From positions 1 to 51,055 of the forward strand of contig JAEVZK010000117.1 of assembly GCA_023392285.1 (NCBI GenBank): DNA of 51,055 bases, written 5' to 3'. The notes below the pieces were generated by a model that saw only the letters and a program-made list of their open reading frames with translations, had not been told where the DNA came from and did no database searches. Positions 50,517 through 51,055 of this stretch are shown one piece after another. The position numbers were made by a program, and so were the translations under genes. Every line of letters starts with the position of its first letter. The first letter of the stretch is position 1. This DNA is from Armatimonadota bacterium. Its GTDB lineage: Bacteria; Armatimonadota; Fimbriimonadia; Fimbriimonadales; Fimbriimonadaceae.

Positions 50517-51055
50517 CTAATTCGATTTACCCGAAAAGGGTGGACTCTTCAACAGCCACGTCTCGAGCGCTGCGCCTACCTTGCCCAACGAGTCGGCTGA
50601 ACATTTGTCTGGCGTGTCGGACATGGTGTGCCAAGCTGGATAATCGAAATCGATCAAATCGATCGTGGGCACACCTGCGTTGTTCAGTGGCATATGGTCG
50701 TCTTCGATGTCCGGTCCAAACTCGTCCGGAAACGTAGAGCTAAGTCCAACCGAAGCGCAATGTTTGTAAAAGGCCTTCAGAACCTGTGGTGCCTCGCGAT
50801 TGCTTTGCGGCTCTTTCGGGACGCGCAGATCCTTATCGCCAATCATGTCCAACAGAATGCCGTAAGTGGGCTTCGGGGTAGGCATCTTCTTGACGAACTC
50901 TTTAGCGCCCAGAAACATGTCCTCTAACCCTGGCCCAAGATCTTCGCCATCCGTCATCACGTAAAGCACGCCAACATCTTTCGGAAGTCGGTCTTTCACG
51001 GAACGCATCAGTTCGAGCAAAACTGCGACGCCAGATGCCGCGTCGTTTGCTCCTA
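50517..51055 (-). CDS. Partial CDS, C-terminal part of an M28-family / glutaminyl-cyclase-like metalloenzyme
   Basis: The frame is open to the right edge, so the N-terminus is missing; about 178 C-terminal residues are visible, beginning GANDAASGVAVLLEL. This holds the bridging metal Asp of the M28 aminopeptidase fold. The general-base region is MTDGEDLG, the next acid lies in GILLDMIGDKDLRV, and IEDDHMPLNNAGVPTIDLID with YPAWHTMSDTPD is the pattern of glutaminyl-peptide cyclotransferases (DDH.P, WHT). It is therefore either a glutaminyl cyclase or a related M28 peptidase, and usually such proteins are exported. Reading a start at 51020 would be wrong, since the conserved GAND motif lies upstream. 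Confidence 0.88.
   Translation of the reverse strand, partial: GANDAASGVAVLLELMRSVKDRLPKDVGVLYVMTDGEDLGPGLEDMFLGAKEFVKKMPTPKPTYGILLDMIGDKDLRVPKEPQSNREAPQVLKAFYKHCASVGLSSTFPDEFGPDIEDDHMPLNNAGVPTIDLIDFDYPAWHTMSDTPDKCSADSLGKVGAALETWLLKSPPFSGKSN

Overview
The window reads as a chromosomal segment of a free-living, Gram-negative-type bacterium, most likely of the phylum Armatimonadota (Fimbriimonadia-like). The best pointers are the prepilin-like protein at the left edge, with its RRA-ITLLELLVVVAI start followed by VFAQAKRRAK, and the many secreted proteins with large repeat domains. The phylum assignment is inference from protein style; there is no rRNA here. GC content and codon use look even throughout. 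I see no transposase, integrase, phage gene, CRISPR array or recognisable defence island, so this looks like core genome.

Layout. 1-5900: the start of a probable ABC-transporter ATPase running off the left edge, a prepilin-like protein with a membrane protein, a STAS-like protein, an AHSA1-type protein, a dGTPase homologue, the type IV pilus/type II secretion ATPase PilB and a family 2 glycosyltransferase. 5970-18720: a zinc-ribbon protein, a SIMPL protein, a secreted PpiC-type prolyl isomerase with MazG, a large metzincin-type protease, a HEAT-like protein, a Tat-exported NHL propeller, a HAD hydrolase, two YcxB-like membrane proteins, an enoyl-CoA hydratase with a nitrilase-family amidase, and a TolB-like lipoprotein. 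18717-25140: ppk and ppx (polyphosphate turnover), tRNA-Gly(GCC), an inositol monophosphatase-family enzyme, a CBM9-like protein and a beta-CASP nuclease. 25133-31132: a tight operon MoxR - DUF58 - transglutaminase (TgpA) - holA - O-methyltransferase. 31221-35900: rarA, a two-component system followed by a secreted LTxxQ (Spy/CpxP-like) protein with a collagen-like insert, and a MerC-like metal protein behind a CsoR-type palindrome. 36300-40604: a giant secreted SBBP propeller plus Ig-like repeat protein. 40680-51055: gpmA, pgk, a thiolase, a TolB-like lipoprotein, a YecD-like isochorismatase fold, a SIS-domain enzyme with a DinB-family protein, homogentisate dioxygenase, two small proteins and the C-terminal part of an M28/glutaminyl-cyclase-like peptidase.

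The most interesting signals are architectural. (1) Many transcription-unit starts have a TANNNT (-10-like) hexamer ending 4-8 bases before the start codon and no Shine-Dalgarno sequence, which points to widespread leaderless mRNAs. A smaller set, mostly secreted proteins, has strong Shine-Dalgarno sites instead. (2) All ten convergent gene pairs end within -35 to +12 bases of each other; four interlock their stop codons through a shared CTAG or TTAG tetramer, with no terminator between them. (3) A sensor kinase and the secreted protein encoded next to it both carry Gly/Pro-rich segments, suggesting a dedicated envelope-sensing module. I did not find a clear-cut new multi-gene system.
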